Of a stretch of DNA of 64,000 nt, positions 62,132-64,000 are shown piece by piece; within the stretch, counting starts at the first letter, position 1, and each line of letters begins with the position of its first letter. The stretch covers positions 72,953-136,952 of the forward strand of contig JBKBMG010000005.1 of the NCBI GenBank assembly GCA_046295975.1, given 5' to 3'. Source of the stretch: UBA2357 sp046295975 (GTDB lineage Bacteria; Pseudomonadota; Gammaproteobacteria; Burkholderiales; Rhodocyclaceae). The position numbers and the translations under genes are program-made. The notes beneath the pieces are model-generated. The model was not told where the DNA came from. It made no database searches and saw only the letters and a list, made by a program, of their open reading frames with translations.

Positions 62132-63589
62132 ATGTCCCTCAGCACCACCATCAAATCCATCCAGGACATCATGCGCAAGGATGTCGGCGTCGATGGCGAC
62201 GCCCAGCGCATCGGCCAGCTTGTGTGGATGTTCTTTCTCAAGATCTACGACGACAAGGAAACCGAGAACGAACTGCTCGCCGAGCCAGACAAGCCCTACC
62301 GCTCGCCCATCCCCGAGCACCTGCGCTGGCGCAAATGGGCGGCCAACCCGGAAGGCATGACCGGCGAGGAACTGCTCGACTTCGTCGACAAGCAACTCTT
62401 CCCCACCCTCAAGAACCTCCAGCCCAAGGGCAACGACAAGCGCGGCTTCGTGATCCGTGGGGTATTCGAGGACGCCTACAACTACATGAAGTCCGGCACC
62501 CTGATGCGCCAGGTCATCAACAAGATCGTCGCCGGGCTGGATTTCAACAAGGCGCAGGACCGCCACCTCTTCGGCGACGTGTACGAGCAAATCCTGCGCG
62601 ACCTGCAGAACGCCGGCAACGCCGGCGAGTACTACACCCCGCGCCCCGTCACGCAGTTCATGGTGGACATGGTCGCCCCGCAACTCGGCGAGAAGATCCT
62701 CGACCCCGCCTGCGGCACCGGCGGCTTCCTCACCTGCGCCATCGAGTATGTGCGCAAGCACCACGTTAAAACGGTGGAAGACGAGCGCCGCCTGCAGGAA
62801 TGCATCCACGGCGTCGAGAAAAAGCCGCTGCCCCACCTGCTCGCCACTACCAACATGATCCTGCACGGACTGGACGTGCCCACCAACGTGCGCCACGACA
62901 ACACCCTCGCCCGTCCGCTGCGCGACTACGGTCCGAAGGACCGGGTGGACGTCATCGTCACCAACCCGCCCTTCGGCGGCATGGAAGAAGACGGCATCGA
63001 GAGCAACTTCCCCGCCGCCTTCCGCACCCGCGAAACCGCCGACCTTTTCCTCGTGCTCATCATGCACCTGTTGAAAGACGGCGGCCGCGCCGCCGTGGTG
63101 TTGCCCGACGGCACCTTGTTCGGCGAAGGCATCAAGACCCGCATCAAGGAACAGTTGCTCACCACCTGCAACCTGCACACCGTGGTGCGCCTGCCCAACG
63201 GCGTGTTCAACCCCTACACGGGCATCAAGACCAACCTGCTGTTCTTTACCAAGGGCACGCCCACCGAAGAGGTGTGGTTCTACGAGCACCCGTACCCGCC
63301 CGGCTACAAGAACTACTCCAAGACCCGCCCCATGCGCATCGAGGAGTTCGACGCCGAAAAAGCCTGGTGGACCGCCCGCGAAGAGAACGAACACGCCTGG
63401 AAGGTCAGCGCCACCGACATCCGCGCCCGCAACTACAACCTCGACATCAAGAACCCCCACAGCCCCGAGGCCGAATCCCACGACCCCGACGAACTCCTCG
63501 CCGCCTACGCCGACCTGCAAGGCCGCATCCAGACCACCCGCGACCAACTCAAGGCCGTGCTGGCCGCCGCGCTGGAGGGCCGGGCGTGA
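62132..63589 (+). CDS. hsdM: Type I DNA methyltransferase HsdM
   Basis: N6-adenine methyltransferase subunit. 485 residues with the HsdM N-terminal helical domain (about 1-150), YYTPRPVTQFMVDMV, SAM motif DPACGTGGF (191-199) and catalytic NPPF (278-281). Intact. Its stop overlaps the hsdS GTG start by four bases (GTGA). Confidence 0.97.
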   Translation: MSLSTTIKSIQDIMRKDVGVDGDAQRIGQLVWMFFLKIYDDKETENELLAEPDKPYRSPIPEHLRWRKWAANPEGMTGEELLDFVDKQLFPTLKNLQPKGNDKRGFVIRGVFEDAYNYMKSGTLMRQVINKIVAGLDFNKAQDRHLFGDVYEQILRDLQNAGNAGEYYTPRPVTQFMVDMVAPQLGEKILDPACGTGGFLTCAIEYVRKHHVKTVEDERRLQECIHGVEKKPLPHLLATTNMILHGLDVPTNVRHDNTLARPLRDYGPKDRVDVIVTNPPFGGMEEDGIESNFPAAFRTRETADLFLVLIMHLLKDGGRAAVVLPDGTLFGEGIKTRIKEQLLTTCNLHTVVRLPNGVFNPYTGIKTNLLFFTKGTPTEEVWFYEHPYPPGYKNYSKTRPMRIEEFDAEKAWWTAREENEHAWKVSATDIRARNYNLDIKNPHSPEAESHDPDELLAAYADLQGRIQTTRDQLKAVLAAALEGRA

Positions 63590-63963
63590 GCAGTCTGGTC
63601 ACCGACAACCTGCCGCTGATTGCCACCGCCCCGGACGGCATCCAACGCCTGCGCGGGCTGATTCTGGAGCTGGCCGTGCGCGGCAAGCTCGTGCCGCAGG
63701 ACCCGGCGGACGAGCCGGCCAGCGAACTCCTCAAGCGTATTGAGGCCGAGAAGGCGCGGCTCGTGAAGGAAGGGAAGATTCGGAAGGCGAAGGCGGTGGA
63801 GACGGTTGGGGAAGATGAACGGCCGTTTGCTTTACCCCGGACGTGGAAATGGACTGCTCTTGGCGACATTCTGGAGATGGTCCCCGGCGGCCACCCAAAA
63901 TCCCCCAGTGATGGCCACTTCAAAATCCCCCAGTTGCTGACCGTCGGAGGTCAGGCCCGGTGA
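63586..63963 (+). pseudogene. hsdS: HsdS specificity subunit, cut after the N-terminal part
   Basis: Would give the type I system its DNA target. It starts at the GTG overlapping the hsdM stop and reads normal HsdS N-terminal sequence (LRGLILELAVRGKLVPQDP; RTWKWTALGDILEM) for about 100 residues. From about 63880 the sequence becomes IS-end-like and the frame stops at 63963 after 125 codons, far short of the usual 400 or so. Both target-recognition domains are essentially missing. The rest may lie beyond the insertion outside the window. Unless another HsdS acts in trans, this system should be unable to recognise DNA. Confidence 0.8.
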
Positions 63964-64000
63964 TGCGCCGGGAGTAACGACAGGACATCATCCGCGCCCT
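63880..64000 (+). mobile_element. End of a probable IS21-family element
   Basis: Two near-identical direct repeats, GGCCACCCAAAATCCCCCAG and GGCCACTTCAAAATCCCCCA, start at 63889 and 63913. Tandem repeats of this kind near the end are what I recall from IS21-type elements of proteobacteria. The sequence runs off the window before any transposase gene, though DIIRA can be read near 63984. The exact left end is uncertain by several bases. Confidence 0.6.

Noticed and set aside
61436..63547. 703-codon minus-strand frame opposite vapC and hsdM
   Set aside because: Antisense shadow of well-identified genes; Val/Gly/Ala-biased composition, no motif and no ribosome-binding site.

Overview
The window is high-GC chromosomal DNA that reads like a betaproteobacterium of the Rhodocyclales/Zoogloeaceae (Thauera, Azoarcus or Aromatoleum type). 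This is inferred from four things: a PEP-CTERM protein in an exopolysaccharide locus, a sigma-54-type promoter in front of it, the order mnmG-rsmG-parA-parB-atpIBEFHAGDC, and gatCAB divergent from mreBCD-mrdA-rodA-rlpA-dacC-dat-lipB-lipA. The genus cannot be fixed from the sequence alone. Most of the window is ordinary core chromosome; accessory DNA is at the right end.

Layout. 1-2.3 kb: 3' part of a membrane HD-GYP protein (cyclic-di-GMP turnover). 2.5-16.2 kb: surface polysaccharide region with a GT4 glycosyltransferase, a priming sugar-phosphate transferase, a small unknown envelope protein, Wza-like export lipoprotein, Wzc-like tyrosine autokinase, UDP-glucose dehydrogenase, an AttH/CrtC-fold protein carrying a perfect 33-bp tandem duplication, a low-molecular-weight tyrosine phosphatase, the PEP-CTERM protein, a sugar nucleotidyltransferase and an outer-membrane barrel-like protein. 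No Wzx/Wzy, exosortase or PrsK/PrsR gene is here, so the pathway must be completed elsewhere. 16.4-20.6 kb: mnmG-rsmG-parA-parB. 20.7-27.7 kb: complete F1Fo ATP synthase operon with promoter and terminator. 27.8-31 kb (minus strand): ubiJ, Tim44-like gene, ubiE, DUF971 gene. 31.1-33.4 kb: phoB-phoR behind a well-formed Pho box. 33.3-37 kb: PilZ-like unknown, HIT protein, class II glutamine amidotransferase, DUF3617 protein. 37-40.3 kb: gatCAB. 40.4-51.3 kb: rod-shape/cell wall genes, D-amino acid aminotransferase, lipoate genes. 51.4-55.95 kb: dksA variant, rep helicase, cytochrome c, tRNA-Arg(CCG), methyltransferase.

Right-end accessory region (about 56-64 kb). A translationally coupled two-gene minus-strand operon of unknown function encodes a membrane-anchored, probably coiled-coil protein and an exported protein with a PD-(D/E)xK-like nuclease signature plus glycine-rich C-terminal segments. 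Divergent from it is a type I restriction-modification operon, hsdR - antitoxin - vapC - hsdM - hsdS, with a type II toxin-antitoxin pair inside. hsdS is cut after about 100 codons by what looks like the end of an IS21-type element at the window edge. The two-gene operon is the best candidate here for something undescribed.
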